Below are positions 23,687-33,660 of a stretch of DNA of 64,000 nt, in pieces. The position numbers and the translations under genes were made by a program. The notes beneath the pieces were generated by a model. That model searched no databases and was not told where the DNA came from. It was given only the letters and a program-made list of their open reading frames with translations. The DNA comes from Caballeronia sp. Lep1P3 (lineage in GTDB: Bacteria > Pseudomonadota > Gammaproteobacteria > Burkholderiales > Burkholderiaceae), in assembly GCF_022879595.1 (NCBI RefSeq), contig NZ_CP084265.1, positions 1,922,001 to 1,986,000 on the forward strand, written 5' to 3'. Positions within the stretch are counted from its first letter, which is position 1, and every line of letters begins with the position of its first letter.

Positions 23687-24961
23687 TCAACGTCTGATTC
23701 TGAAATCCACTTCGGCGGGCCGGCCTTCGAGCGCGAGCGTCGCGCGCACGGCCGGACTGCGGCTGATCACCTTCCCTGCCCGGATGACCGCCGTGCGCGA
23801 CGCGCGCAGGCGGATCGCTTCGACGGGATCGCGCGCGTCGAGCACGACGCAATCCGCGCGGCAGCCCGCTTCCACGCCATAGCCTTCCAGCCCGACAATG
23901 CGCGCGGGCGTGCTCGTCACGGCGTCGAAGCACGCGCGCATCGCATCGATCCCTGTCATCTGCGCGACGTGCAGGCCCATGTGCGCGACTTCCAGCATGT
24001 CGCCGGAGCCGAGGCTGTACCACGGATCCATCGCGCAGTCGTGGCCGAACGCCACGTCGATGCCCGCCGCCATCAGTTCGGGCACGCGCGTCATGCCGCG
24101 CCGCTTCGGGTAAGTGTCCGAGCGTCCCTGCAACGTGATGTTGATGAGCGGATTCGCAATCGCGGCGACGCCCGCCTCGCGCATCAGCGGAATCAGCTTG
24201 CTCACGTAGTAGTTGTCCATCGAATGCATCGACGTGAGATGGGAGCCTGTCACGCGGCCGTGCAATCCCAGCCGATGCGTCTCGGCCGCGAGCGTTTCGA
24301 TGTGACGCGACATCGGATCGTCGGATTCGTCGCAGTGCATGTCCACGCGCAAACCGTGCTCCGCCGCGTATTCGCACAGCAGCGTCACGGACGCGGCGCC
24401 ATCGGCCATCGTGCGCTCGAAGTGCGGAATGCCGCCGACGACATCGACGCCGAGCGCAATCGCGCGCTTCAGATTCTCGAAGGCGCCTGCGCTTCGCAAT
24501 ACGCCGTCCTGTGGAAACGCGACGAGTTGCAGATCCAGATACGGCTTCACGCGGCGCTTCACTTCGACGAGCGCTTCGGCAGCCAAAAGACGCGAATCGC
24601 AGACATCGACGTGCGAGCGGATCGCAAGCAGGCCGCGCGCGACGGCCCAGTCGCAATATTGCAGCGCGCGCTCGACGATGGCTTCCTGTGTAAGCACAGG
24701 CTTCAGTTCGCCCCACAGCGCAATGCCTTCGAGCAGCGTGCCGGACGCGTTCACGCGCGGCAGGCCGTAGGACAGCGTCGCGTCCATGTGGAAATGCGCG
24801 TCGACGAACGGCGCGCTCACGAGCGAGCCGTTCGCGTCGATCTCTTCGCGCGCAGTGGCGAAAAGATGCGGCTCGATGGCGGCAAAACGCCCCGCCTCGA
24901 TGCCGATATCGACGAGCGCCGGCGAACGAACGAGCGCCGCGCGGCGAATGATGAGATCCAT
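23687..24961 (-). CDS. codA: CodA-family cytosine deaminase, probably a 5-methylcytosine deaminase
   Basis: Amidohydrolase that deaminates a cytosine-type base. The 424-aa protein aligns with E. coli CodA at a constant offset of -5: metal ligands H56, H58 (FVDAHFHMD), H209 (HCDES), catalytic E212, H241 and D308, substrate-binding Q151 (FPQDG) and W314. The residue after the metal-binding Asp, Asp314 in CodA, is Cys309 here (codon 24035-24037), and Phe316 is Met311. Loss of Asp314 is the published mark of bacterial 5-methylcytosine deaminases. The start MDLIIRRAALVRS has GAGGG upstream; the frame to 25111 is leader. It is monocistronic, convergent with prlC, and no cytosine permease is adjacent. 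Confidence 0.9.
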   Translation of the reverse strand: MDLIIRRAALVRSPALVDIGIEAGRFAAIEPHLFATAREEIDANGSLVSAPFVDAHFHMDATLSYGLPRVNASGTLLEGIALWGELKPVLTQEAIVERALQYCDWAVARGLLAIRSHVDVCDSRLLAAEALVEVKRRVKPYLDLQLVAFPQDGVLRSAGAFENLKRAIALGVDVVGGIPHFERTMADGAASVTLLCEYAAEHGLRVDMHCDESDDPMSRHIETLAAETHRLGLHGRVTGSHLTSMHSMDNYYVSKLIPLMREAGVAAIANPLINITLQGRSDTYPKRRGMTRVPELMAAGIDVAFGHDCAMDPWYSLGSGDMLEVAHMGLHVAQMTGIDAMRACFDAVTSTPARIVGLEGYGVEAGCRADCVVLDARDPVEAIRLRASRTAVIRAGKVISRSPAVRATLALEGRPAEVDFRIRR

Positions 24962-25436
24962 ATGCGAGCCCTCGGCGTGGATGTTGGCCGATTGTAGCGG
25001 GACATAAAACCGCCGACGCGCCGCCTTCCGGCAACGCGCATGTGGGACGAAACGTTTGCATTCCCGACTTGGCCGAAACGCATGAGCGTTTGGCGGCTTG
25101 CCGACGATCACGTCTTTACAATCGCTGGCAACCTGCTGATGTCCCGCTGCCGTATCGCCTCACCATTTCGCACTGCTGTTTTCCACACGAGCCTCAAGGA
25201 TGAACGTGACCGGCGTCGCATGCACGCGCCTCGCTCACGCGCTCGCGGATTCACCGAGCCGGCATCCCGAAGACTTCCCCGCCTCAATCGTTTGCGTCCC
25301 CTGTCCGATGGGCCGTGCGCGCAGGCGACCGTCCGATCCATAGCGACGCATCCGTTCCGGACGCGCGCCGCGCCCCGGCGCTGCCGCCGTCCGCTGCATT
25401 CTCAAGCGTCGCCAAAAAAAACAATGACCGACAAAC
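24962..25436. other. 475-bp intergenic region, no gene seen
   Basis: It lies between the divergent deaminase and polytopic membrane protein genes. Open frames here are arginine-rich and lack ribosome sites. TACAAT at 25117-25122 could be a -10, but no -35 stands at the right distance. Confidence 0.5.
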
Positions 25437-26837
25437 ATGCAGAGAACAACGATGCATTTCATCCGAACCTTCTTTTCAGTCCGCAGCCTCTTAAGCCTCG
25501 GACTCGTGCTGAATCTCTTCATCATGCGGCCTTCGGCGCTCGGGGAGCGCTATACGGCCATCGGCGTGCTGATCGCGCCGATCCTGACGGGCATGTACCT
25601 CTTTCACACGCATCGGCAGAAGCGCTACACGACGCCGCGTCTTCGCGCGGAGACGGCGTGCCTGCTCGCGCTGATGGCGGCGTACTGGATCTACGTCGCG
25701 CCCATTTCGATCGTGAACGAACGCTCGCAGCTCGAATGGACGCTCGGCGAACTGGTGACGACCGGCGTGATCGCGCTGTCCTACAGCGCCTTTTTGCTCG
25801 ACGTGAACGCGAACCGTCTTTTCTTCCGGCAGCTTTGCACGGTGGTCGCGCTTCTCGGCCTGTCGAGCGTAGTCACTGAACTGCTCACGTTCTGGCTCGG
25901 CAGCAAGGACAGTCTCTATCTCTTCAGCCTTCCCGTGAAAGGCTACGCGGACTACACCGCCGACCCGCGCGCCGCGACCGGCGCAATCTACTTTCCGTTC
26001 TCGATGCTCTACAGCGACTTCGCATCCGGCACGGTGAAGTTCGACCGCTATTGCGCGTTCTTCCGCGAGGCGGGCATCTATCAGGCGATCGCGTGCTTCT
26101 GCCTCATCTACGAAGCGCTCACGCGCCGCTCAAGGCTCTTGATGGCGTGCATGATGGGCGGCGTCGTCTGCGCGTTCTCGACGCTCGGCATCGCGCTGCT
26201 CGCGATGTCGCTCGGGCTGCTCTTCATGCTCTCGGGACGCTCGCGCAAGACGCTGCTGCCGCGGCTCATCCTCACCGCGACGCTGGTGGCGATGGCGTGG
26301 CCCGTCGCGCTCTATACGCCTTACATCGGCATCAAGGACAAGGCGCGCACGCACGGCGAATCGATCAGCGACCGCGAGCGCTCGGTCGACCGCGCGCTCG
26401 CGAACTTCGCGGCGCGCCCGCTCGGCGTCGGGCTTTTCAGCGGCAAGGAAGCGAACGACGGCATTTCGCTGCTCGCGCAGATCGGCATGATCGGCCTCTT
26501 CGGATTCGCGTGTCAGGTGGTGATGCTCTCGGCGTGGCGGCCCGGAACGCGGCCGAATTGGCCGAAGATCGGTGCGTGCGCGCCGCTTTTGATCACCGCG
26601 CTATTCGCGCAGCCGATTGCCGGCGCGCCCACGGTCTACGTGATCCTGCTCGCGTATCTGCCGAGCCTGCGTCAGCAATCGGAGCGGCGCGGCAAACGGC
26701 GGCGCAAGACCGCGCGGAGGATGGCGCCGGCGCACGCGCAATACGGCCCCGCGCCGATGCCCACGCCCATGCCCGCGCTGATGACGCTTTCAGGCGATCA
26801 GATTGCCGGCTTGAACGCTGTCGCGCGTAACGCGTAG
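25437..26837 (+). CDS. polytopic membrane protein, O-antigen polymerase/ligase-like
   Basis: 466-aa inner-membrane protein with about ten or eleven hydrophobic helices spread over residues 10-425 and a positively charged C-terminal tail (RRGKRRRKTARR). A periplasmic loop (about 155-205) precedes FFREAGIYQAIACF, and another large loop holds ARPLGVGLFSGKEANDG near 330. This layout resembles Wzy/WaaL-type polysaccharide polymerases and ligases (Wzy_C-like), whose sequences are poorly conserved, so the assignment rests on topology and the F-x-E-x-G-like motif. ATG at 25452 (MHFIRTFF) is an alternative start; neither has a good ribosome site. Its last 48 bp overlap the convergent beta-helix gene. 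Confidence 0.65.
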   Translation: MQRTTMHFIRTFFSVRSLLSLGLVLNLFIMRPSALGERYTAIGVLIAPILTGMYLFHTHRQKRYTTPRLRAETACLLALMAAYWIYVAPISIVNERSQLEWTLGELVTTGVIALSYSAFLLDVNANRLFFRQLCTVVALLGLSSVVTELLTFWLGSKDSLYLFSLPVKGYADYTADPRAATGAIYFPFSMLYSDFASGTVKFDRYCAFFREAGIYQAIACFCLIYEALTRRSRLLMACMMGGVVCAFSTLGIALLAMSLGLLFMLSGRSRKTLLPRLILTATLVAMAWPVALYTPYIGIKDKARTHGESISDRERSVDRALANFAARPLGVGLFSGKEANDGISLLAQIGMIGLFGFACQVVMLSAWRPGTRPNWPKIGACAPLLITALFAQPIAGAPTVYVILLAYLPSLRQQSERRGKRRRKTARRMAPAHAQYGPAPMPTPMPALMTLSGDQIAGLNAVARNA

Positions 26838-28022
26838 CGGCGTGCGGCATGCCGTGATGACGTTTCCCTGAACGAGACAGCGCGAGACGACCGTGATGCC
26901 TTCGGCGAAGCGGTCGATCGCGTTGTTCGCGATGACCGTGTCGATGGTCTCGGCATCCGGGATCAGAATGCCGGCGCTATCGGCTGCGGCGCCGCTTCCC
27001 TCGATGTGATTCGCGCTGATGACGACCTTGCGCTTCTCTCGCGCGTCGCCGCTCACGCTCGGGCGCGTGCCGACCTGAATGCCGTTATTGCGCGCGAGCA
27101 CGCTCACGACGTTGCCGCTGATCGTAATCGCGCCGGTCGCGTCTTCGACGTGCAGCGTGCCGTTCGCGCTCGACGCGTTCGACGCCACCGTGTTGCCGAC
27201 GACCGCGATGTCGGTGACGTGCGCGATATTGAGCGGCAAATCCATGACGAGCCTCTGCGCGGTGATCGTGTTGCCCTGAACGATGACGTTCGAGCAGCCG
27301 ATATGCGGCGTGTTCACGCCGATCGACGCATCGATGCACACGTTCCCCGCGATATGAATGTGCGACGACGCGCGTCCGAGCGGCGCGCGTCGCACGTCGC
27401 CGGTCATGCCGGCCTGGTTGTTGATCTGCACGCCATACGTGCACGCTTCGAACTGGTTGTTGGTGACGAAAAGCCCGGTCAGGCCCGTGCCCATGAACCA
27501 CGCGCCGAAGATGTTCGACTGTCGCGGCGTCGCGCCGATGGTGCGCGCCACGATGCAGTTGTTCTCGAACCGCTGGTTGCGCGCGTTGTCGACGACGTTG
27601 AGCACGCCCTGCATGTCGGCCTTGCTGGTGTTCGACAAATCGAAGGTGAGGTCGCGCACGAAACTGCCGTTGCCGCCCCACTCGAACGCCGCGCCGCCGC
27701 GCGCGGCATCGACGGTGGCTACGATCGTCGCGCCCTCGCCTTGCGTCGAAACCCCGCGCGCGTAGATGCCCGCCGTCACGCGATACGTCGCGCCGCAGAG
27801 CGACACGGCCGGCGCGCGACGCTGCCGCGCATGTTCATACGCGGCGTTGAGCGCGGCGGTATCGTCGGCGCGGCCATCGCCTTTCGCGCCGAACGCGAAC
27901 GGCGTGATGGCGTCGAAGCTGGCGCGCGGCGCGGCGGACCACGCGGAGGCGATCGCGTCGAATGCGCCGAGGCCGACGCCTGCTTGCAACAGGAAACGTC
28001 GGCGGCTCTTGAGAGATGGCAT
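26790..28022 (-). CDS. Tat-exported parallel beta-helix protein (pectate-lyase-3-like)
   Basis: 410-aa protein with a twin-arginine signal (SRRRFLLQAG, residues 6-15, then a hydrophobic run to about 33). The N-terminal ITPFAFGAKGDGRADDTAALNAAYEHA is the Pfam Pectate_lyase_3 type entry into a right-handed beta-helix. The remainder shows repeated turns with N-rich ladders such as VTNNQFEAC, IAGNVCIDA, VQGNTITAQ, VVGNTVASN and ISGNVVSV. It is probably a periplasmic polysaccharide-binding or -cleaving protein; no catalytic residues can be named. It occupies the place behind kdpD where kdpE is expected, with a 93-bp gap holding a hairpin (28046-28060). No strong ribosome site is seen. Confidence 0.78.
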   Translation of the reverse strand: MPSLKSRRRFLLQAGVGLGAFDAIASAWSAAPRASFDAITPFAFGAKGDGRADDTAALNAAYEHARQRRAPAVSLCGATYRVTAGIYARGVSTQGEGATIVATVDAARGGAAFEWGGNGSFVRDLTFDLSNTSKADMQGVLNVVDNARNQRFENNCIVARTIGATPRQSNIFGAWFMGTGLTGLFVTNNQFEACTYGVQINNQAGMTGDVRRAPLGRASSHIHIAGNVCIDASIGVNTPHIGCSNVIVQGNTITAQRLVMDLPLNIAHVTDIAVVGNTVASNASSANGTLHVEDATGAITISGNVVSVLARNNGIQVGTRPSVSGDAREKRKVVISANHIEGSGAAADSAGILIPDAETIDTVIANNAIDRFAEGITVVSRCLVQGNVITACRTPLRVTRDSVQAGNLIA

Positions 28023-28045
28023 GGGCAGGCACGCGTGAGCGTATG

Positions 28046-28060
28046 AAGGCCGGGGGCCTT
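28046..28060 (-). other. small hairpin between kdpD and the beta-helix gene
   Basis: AAGGCC-GGG-GGCCTT. It has no T run on the left side, so it is at best a weak terminator of the kdp operon. Confidence 0.4.
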
Positions 28061-28115
28061 GAATCTAACGTCACGCCCGCCTTCGCGACAGTGCGTGAGC
28101 GCGCATGCCCCGCGC

Positions 28116-30869
28116 TCAGTCGATGTCCGGCGGCGGATCGGCGGGTGGATCGGCGGGTGGATTCTCGCTGACCGGCAGCGTGAACCAGAAGCGCGCGCCG
28201 CACGCGCGCCCGTTCGCATCGACGCGATTCTCCGCGCCGATCCGCCCGCCGTGCGCCTCGACGATCGCGCGGCAGATCGCCAGCCCGAGCCCGATGCCCG
28301 GTTGCGCCGATTCCTTCTCGCCGCGCGTGAACTTGTCGAAGAGCCGGCTTTCCATGCCGGGCGGCACGCCGGGACCGTCATCGTCGATAAAGACGCGCAC
28401 GAAGCGCGCATCGGCCTCATGCGTCTCTTCAGCGCCGATGCGGATCGGCGTGTTCGCGGGCGTGTACTTCGCGGCGTTTTCCAGCAGGTTCGCGAAGAGG
28501 CGCTCCATCAGCACGGCATCGAGCTGAAGAAGCGGCAGTTGCGGCGGCACGCGCACGGTCACGGACCGGCCGGCGAGCGTGCGCCTGAGGGTGCCGAGCG
28601 CCGCGCCGATGGTCTCCTCGAGCATCGACCACTGGCGGTTCAGCCGGATCGCGCCGGCTTGCAGACGCGCCATGTCGAGCAGATTCGTGACCAGGCCGCT
28701 CATGCGCAGCGCTTCCTCGTGAATCGCATGGACGAGTTCCTGCGACTGCGTGGCGAGGCTCGCGCCGCGCACGTCTTCCTCCAGCACCGACGCAAAGCCG
28801 ACGATCGACGTCAACGGCGTGCGCAGGTCGTGCGAGATCGCGGACAAAAGCGAGTTGCGCAGCCGCTCGGACTCCATGTTGACGAGCGCGTCCTGCGCGA
28901 TCTCGACGTAATGCACGCGTTCGAGCGCAATCGCGATCTGCGCCGCGAACGTTTCGATCATGCGGCGCTGCTCGGGCACCGCGAGTTCGCCCTCGCGCGC
29001 GACGACGAGCGCGAGCACGCCGCGCGTTCGCATCGGCGCGCGCAGCGGCAGATAGAGCGCATCGGCCGAGGGCAAGGTGTCGGTGCCGCGGCCAGCGGGC
29101 TTCTGCTGGTCGTAGACCCACTGCGCGACATCGAGATCGATACGCGCGGCGTCGAGCATCGCGCCGGCGTTCGGGTCGTCGACTTTCTGGCGCACGCGCT
29201 CGGAACCATCGGGCAACAGCATCGCGACTTGCGCCTGAAAGACCTCGGCCACATGCCGCGTGCCGATCTCGACGATCTGGCCCGTCATCAGCGCGGCGGC
29301 GAGTTCCTTCGTCATCGCGTACATCGCGCTCGTGCGCCGCTCGCGCTGCCTTGCGATGCGCGCCTCGCGCCGCAAGCTCGACGTGAGATGGCTGATCGTG
29401 AGCGACGTCGCGAGCATCACGCCGAAGGTGAGCAGATATTGCGTGTCGGTGACGGAGAACGACAGCGCGGGCGGCACGAAGAAGAAGTCGAACGCGGCGA
29501 CGGACACGAACGAGAGCATCGCGCCGGGGCCGCGTCCGAGCCGCGCAGCGGCGAAGATCACGCCGAGCAGATACAGCATCACGAGATTGGCGAGCGCGAT
29601 ATGGCGCGCGGCCAGCATGCTCGCGATGAGCGTGATCGCCGCGCCGATCGCGAGCGCATACGCATACGCGCGCGGCGGCGAATGCGCGGGCGCGAGCCAC
29701 GCGCCGAGCGCTTGCGCTTGCGCGTGCGCGTCGTCGCGCGAGCCGGTCGCGACGAGCGTCACGCCGATATCGGATGCACGCCGGATCATGCGCTCCGTCA
29801 GCGGCCTTCGAAACGCGCGCAGCCGCCCTCGCGCAGCCGGCGCACCCGCGACGAGCTTCGACACGTTGCGCATGCGCGCGTAATCGACGAGCGTGGCGGC
29901 GGCATCGGCGCCGTCGAGCGTGACGGTTTCCGCGCCGAGTCCGGCCGCGAGTTCGAGCGCGTCGAGCGTGCGCTTGCGCATAGCGGCGGAAAGGCGCTGG
30001 AGCTTCGGCGTTTCGACGTAGACCGCGAGCCAGTCCGCCCTGAGCGCCGCCGCGAGCCGCGCCGCCGCGCGCACGAGCGCCGCGCTTTCCGGCCCCGGCC
30101 CGACGCACGCGATCAGCCGCTCGCGCGCGCGCCAGATGCGCCCGATGGACTGATCCGCCCGATACTCGCGCATCTGCGCATCCACGCGATCGGCGGTGCG
30201 CCGCAGCGCCAGTTCGCGCAGCGCGATCAGATTGCCCTTGCGAAAGAAGTTGCGCACCGCGTGCTCGGCCTGCTGCGGCAGATAGACCTTGCCCTCGCGC
30301 AGGCGGTCGAGCAGTTCCTCGGGCGGCAGATCGACGAGCGTCACTTCGTCGGCGAGATCGAACACGCGGTCGGGCACCGTCTCGCGCACGCGAATGCCGG
30401 TGATGCGCCCGACGATATCGTTGAGGCTTTCGAGGTGCTGCACGTTGACGGTCGTGTACACGTCGATGCCCGCGTCGAGCAGTTCGTGCACGTCCTGCCA
30501 GCGCTTCGCATGCCGCGAGCCGGGCACGTTGGAATGCGCGAGTTCATCGACGAGAACGAGTTGCGGCTTGCGCGCGAGCGCCGCGTCGAGAGCGAATTCG
30601 TCGAGCGTGCGGCCGCGATAGCCGACATGCGCGGCGGGCAGCGTCTCGAGCGCGTCGCAGAGCGCCTCGGTTTCCCTGCGCCCATGCGTCTGCACGACGC
30701 CGATCGCGACATCAATGCCTTCGTCCCGCCGGCGGCGCGCGGCCTGCAGCATCGCGAACGTCTTGCCCACGCCCGCCGACGCGCCGAAGAACACCTTCAG
30801 CCGGCCGCGCCGGCGTTTCTCTTCGTCTCGTTGCAGCTTGTCGAGCAGTTCGTCGGGAGTTGGGCGCAT
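28116..30869 (-). CDS. kdpD: osmosensitive K+ channel sensor histidine kinase KdpD
   Basis: Sensor kinase that turns on kdp genes when K+ is limiting. The 917-aa protein has the KdpD domain at 20-230 (Walker A-like GASAGVGKTFAML; Walker B-like LVLVDELAHSN), a USP-like domain at about 250-375, a DUF4118 four-helix membrane region at about 400-500, a GAF-like segment, HisKA with the acceptor in SAISHDLRTPLTSIVGF and an ATPase domain with GIGLGLAICRAIVEAHGG. It ends in an odd proline/aspartate-rich tail (PPADPPADPPPDID). It lies 39 bp downstream of kdpC. The usual kdpE partner does not follow and is nowhere in this window. Confidence 0.96.
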   Translation of the reverse strand: MRPTPDELLDKLQRDEEKRRRGRLKVFFGASAGVGKTFAMLQAARRRRDEGIDVAIGVVQTHGRRETEALCDALETLPAAHVGYRGRTLDEFALDAALARKPQLVLVDELAHSNVPGSRHAKRWQDVHELLDAGIDVYTTVNVQHLESLNDIVGRITGIRVRETVPDRVFDLADEVTLVDLPPEELLDRLREGKVYLPQQAEHAVRNFFRKGNLIALRELALRRTADRVDAQMREYRADQSIGRIWRARERLIACVGPGPESAALVRAAARLAAALRADWLAVYVETPKLQRLSAAMRKRTLDALELAAGLGAETVTLDGADAAATLVDYARMRNVSKLVAGAPAARGRLRAFRRPLTERMIRRASDIGVTLVATGSRDDAHAQAQALGAWLAPAHSPPRAYAYALAIGAAITLIASMLAARHIALANLVMLYLLGVIFAAARLGRGPGAMLSFVSVAAFDFFFVPPALSFSVTDTQYLLTFGVMLATSLTISHLTSSLRREARIARQRERRTSAMYAMTKELAAALMTGQIVEIGTRHVAEVFQAQVAMLLPDGSERVRQKVDDPNAGAMLDAARIDLDVAQWVYDQQKPAGRGTDTLPSADALYLPLRAPMRTRGVLALVVAREGELAVPEQRRMIETFAAQIAIALERVHYVEIAQDALVNMESERLRNSLLSAISHDLRTPLTSIVGFASVLEEDVRGASLATQSQELVHAIHEEALRMSGLVTNLLDMARLQAGAIRLNRQWSMLEETIGAALGTLRRTLAGRSVTVRVPPQLPLLQLDAVLMERLFANLLENAAKYTPANTPIRIGAEETHEADARFVRVFIDDDGPGVPPGMESRLFDKFTRGEKESAQPGIGLGLAICRAIVEAHGGRIGAENRVDANGRACGARFWFTLPVSENPPADPPADPPPDID

Positions 30870-30908
30870 GGCTCCTGTGCCGGTGTTTCCGCTACGCGAT
30901 GGACGCGT

Positions 30909-31487
30909 TCAGCGAACGTTCGCCCGATCCAGCGCGAGGTTCAATTTAAGCACATTCACCGTGGGTTCCCCGAGCACGCCGAGTTGTCGCGCCGATGCCG
31001 CCTGCGCGACGAGCGCCTCGACCTGCGCAATCGGCATGTGCCGCGCCCGCGCGACGCGCGATGCCTGATATGCCGCCGCCGCGAGGCTGATGCCGGGATC
31101 GAGCCCGCTGCCGGATGCCGTGACGAGATCGACGGGCACGGGCGCATCGTTGGCGGGATCGGCTGCGCGCAGCGCGGCGATGCGCGACTTCACGGCATCG
31201 GCGAGCGCGGGGTTCGTCGGACCGAGGTTCGATCCGCCGGAGTTGCCCGCGTCATACGGATGCGGCGTCGTCGCGGACGGACGGCCCCAGAAATAGCGCG
31301 GCGCATCGAACGGCTGGCCGATGAGTTCGGAGCCGACCGCCTTGCCGTCGCGCTCGACGAGACTGCCGTTCGCCTGATGCCTGAACGCGGCCTGCGCGAT
31401 CGCCGTCACCACGGCGGGATAGACGATACCCGTCACAACCGTCAGCGCGACGAACAGCACGGCGGCCGGGCGCAACATGTTCTTCAT
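30909..31487 (-). CDS. kdpC: K+-transporting ATPase subunit KdpC
   Basis: Single-span subunit that stabilises the KdpFABC complex and assists ATP binding to KdpB. 192 aa: N-terminal membrane helix (about residues 5-27, [23 protein letters not shown]), followed by the periplasmic domain with the family motifs [45 protein letters not shown] and A-rich helices. It ends [14 protein letters not shown] ([14 protein letters not shown]). It starts 28 bp after kdpB and is part of kdpFABCD. Confidence 0.96.
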   Translation of the reverse strand: MKNMLRPAAVLFVALTVVTGIVYPAVVTAIAQAAFRHQANGSLVERDGKAVGSELIGQPFDAPRYFWGRPSATTPHPYDAGNSGGSNLGPTNPALADAVKSRIAALRAADPANDAPVPVDLVTASGSGLDPGISLAAAAYQASRVARARHMPIAQVEALVAQAASARQLGVLGEPTVNVLKLNLALDRANVR

Positions 31488-31515
31488 GATGTCTTTGCCT
31501 CGATTGAAGACGCGC

Positions 31516-33645
31516 TCAGTTCCAGCCGAGCGCGGTGATCGTCATGTCGATCAGCTTGATGGCCGGAAACGGCAACACGATGCCGCCAAGCCCGTACACG
31601 AGCAGATTGCGCCTGAGCAACGCAGCCGCGCCGAGAGCGCGATACGTCACGCCCTTCAACGCGAGCGGAATCAGGAACACGATGATGAGCGCGTTGAAGA
31701 CGACCGCCGACAGGATCGCCGACGATGGCGACGCGAGATGCATCACGTCCAGCACGCGCAGTTGCGGATACGTCGTCGCGAACGCGGCGGGGATGATCGC
31801 GAAGTACTTGGCGACGTCGTTGGCGATGGAAAACGTCGTGAGCGAGCCGCGCGTCATCAGCATCTGCTTGCCGATCTCGACGATCTCGATGAGCTTCGTC
31901 GGATTCGAATCCAGATCGACCATGTTGCCCGCTTCCTTCGCGGCCTGCGTGCCGGTATTCATCGCGACCGCGACATCCGCCTGCGCGAGCGCGGGGGCGT
32001 CGTTGGTGCCGTCGCCCGTCATCGCGACGAGGCGCCCTTCTGCCTGATGCGCGCGGATGGTCGTGAGTTTCGTCTCCGGCGTCGCTTCGGCGAGAAAGTC
32101 GTCCACGCCCGCTTCCGCCGCGATCGCGGCAGCGGTGAGCCGGTTGTCGCCCGTGACCATCACCGTCTTGATGCCCATTCTGCGCAGTTCCGCGAAGCGT
32201 TCCCGGATGCCGCCCTTCACGATGTCCTTCAGTTCGATCACGCCGAGCGCGCGCGCCTCTTGCGCACCGCTTTCGGCGACGACGAGCGGCGTGCCGCCGC
32301 GCCGCGCGATATCGTCCACCGCGTGCTGCACGTCCTGCGGGAAGCGCCCGCCGCGTTCCTCGACATACTTGCGCAGCGCATCGGCGGCGCCCTTGCGGAT
32401 CTCGCGCTTGCCCACGTCCACGCCGCTCATGCGCGTGTGCGCGCTGAACGCGAGAAAGGTCGCGCCGAGCGTGGCCATGTCGCGCTCGCGCATGCCGAAG
32501 CGCTGCTTCGCCAGCACGACGATGCTGCGCCCTTCCGGCGTCTCGTCGGCGAGCGAGGCAAGCTGCGCGGCATCGGCGAGATCGCGTTCTTCGACGCCCG
32601 GCGCCGGCACGAACGACGACGCCTGCCGGTTGCCGAGCGTGATCGTGCCGGTCTTGTCGAGCAGCAGCACGTCGACATCGCCGGCGGCTTCGACCGCGCG
32701 GCCCGAAGTCGCGATCACGTTCGCCTGCATCATGCGGCTCATGCCCGCGACGCCGATGGCGGACAGCAGACCGCCGATGGTCGTCGGGATGAGGCAGACG
32801 AGAAGCGCGACGAGCGCGGTCATCGTGACGACGTGTCCGGCTTTCGCGGCCTCGACCGCGAACATCGAGAACGGCAGCAGCGTCGCGGTCGCGAGCAGCA
32901 GGACGAGCGTGAGCGCGACGAGCAGGATCGTCAGCGCAACTTCGTTCGGCGTCTTCTGGCGCCTGGCGCCTTCGACCATCGCGATCATGCGGTCGAGAAA
33001 CGCCTCGCCGGGGTCCGCGCTCACGCGCACGACGATCCAGTCGGACAGCACGCGCGTGCCGCCCGTCACCGACGAGAAATCGCCGCCCGACTCGCGAATG
33101 ACCGGCGCGGATTCTCCGGTGATCGCGGATTCGTCGACGGATGCGACGCCTTCGATGACTTCGCCATCGGCGGGAACGGCGTCGCCGGCTTCGATCAGCA
33201 CGACGTCGCCCCGGCGCAGGTCGCTCGACGCGACGATGCGAATGGGCAACTTCGGATGCGGCGCGTTGAGCTTTTTCGCCATGACGTTGTGCTTCGCGCT
33301 GCGCAGCGACGCCGCCTGCGCCTTCGAGCGGCCTTCCGCGAGCGCTTCCGCGAAATTCGCGAAGAGCACGGTGAACCACAGCCACAGCGCAATGGCAGCG
33401 ATGAAGCCCGCAGGCGCTTCCGCCTGTCCCGCGAGCGCGGCGATCCACAACACCGTCGTCAGGATGCTGCCGACGTACACGCAGAACATCACCGGATTGC
33501 GAAGCTGCGTGCGCGGCGCGAGCTTGGCGAAGGCATCGGCGATGGCGGGTTTGACGAGCGCGGGATCGAACATCGAGCGCGCCGCCGTGCGCGCCTGCCC
33601 GAGATTGTCCGGACGATGCAGCGGCGCGTGATTCGATTCGTTCAT
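31516..33645 (-). CDS. kdpB: K+-transporting P-type ATPase subunit KdpB
   Basis: Catalytic P-type ATPase subunit that energises K+ uptake. 709 aa with TGES actuator motif ([14 protein letters not shown]), the phosphorylation motif DKTGTIT ([17 protein letters not shown]) and the hinge [21 protein letters not shown]. Helices flank them, including the [11 protein letters not shown] segment. The N-terminal residues [14 protein letters not shown] are hydrophilic as is usual. It begins 15 bp after the kdpA stop, with GGAGAAC upstream (reading leftward). Confidence 0.97.
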   Translation of the reverse strand: MNESNHAPLHRPDNLGQARTAARSMFDPALVKPAIADAFAKLAPRTQLRNPVMFCVYVGSILTTVLWIAALAGQAEAPAGFIAAIALWLWFTVLFANFAEALAEGRSKAQAASLRSAKHNVMAKKLNAPHPKLPIRIVASSDLRRGDVVLIEAGDAVPADGEVIEGVASVDESAITGESAPVIRESGGDFSSVTGGTRVLSDWIVVRVSADPGEAFLDRMIAMVEGARRQKTPNEVALTILLVALTLVLLLATATLLPFSMFAVEAAKAGHVVTMTALVALLVCLIPTTIGGLLSAIGVAGMSRMMQANVIATSGRAVEAAGDVDVLLLDKTGTITLGNRQASSFVPAPGVEERDLADAAQLASLADETPEGRSIVVLAKQRFGMRERDMATLGATFLAFSAHTRMSGVDVGKREIRKGAADALRKYVEERGGRFPQDVQHAVDDIARRGGTPLVVAESGAQEARALGVIELKDIVKGGIRERFAELRRMGIKTVMVTGDNRLTAAAIAAEAGVDDFLAEATPETKLTTIRAHQAEGRLVAMTGDGTNDAPALAQADVAVAMNTGTQAAKEAGNMVDLDSNPTKLIEIVEIGKQMLMTRGSLTTFSIANDVAKYFAIIPAAFATTYPQLRVLDVMHLASPSSAILSAVVFNALIIVFLIPLALKGVTYRALGAAALLRRNLLVYGLGGIVLPFPAIKLIDMTITALGWN

Positions 33646-33660
33646 TCTGTTCTCCGAAAG

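Noticed and set aside
28059..31538. Long antisense frame opposite kdpD/kdpC
   Set aside because: Same composition artefact; no ribosome site and no recognisable protein.
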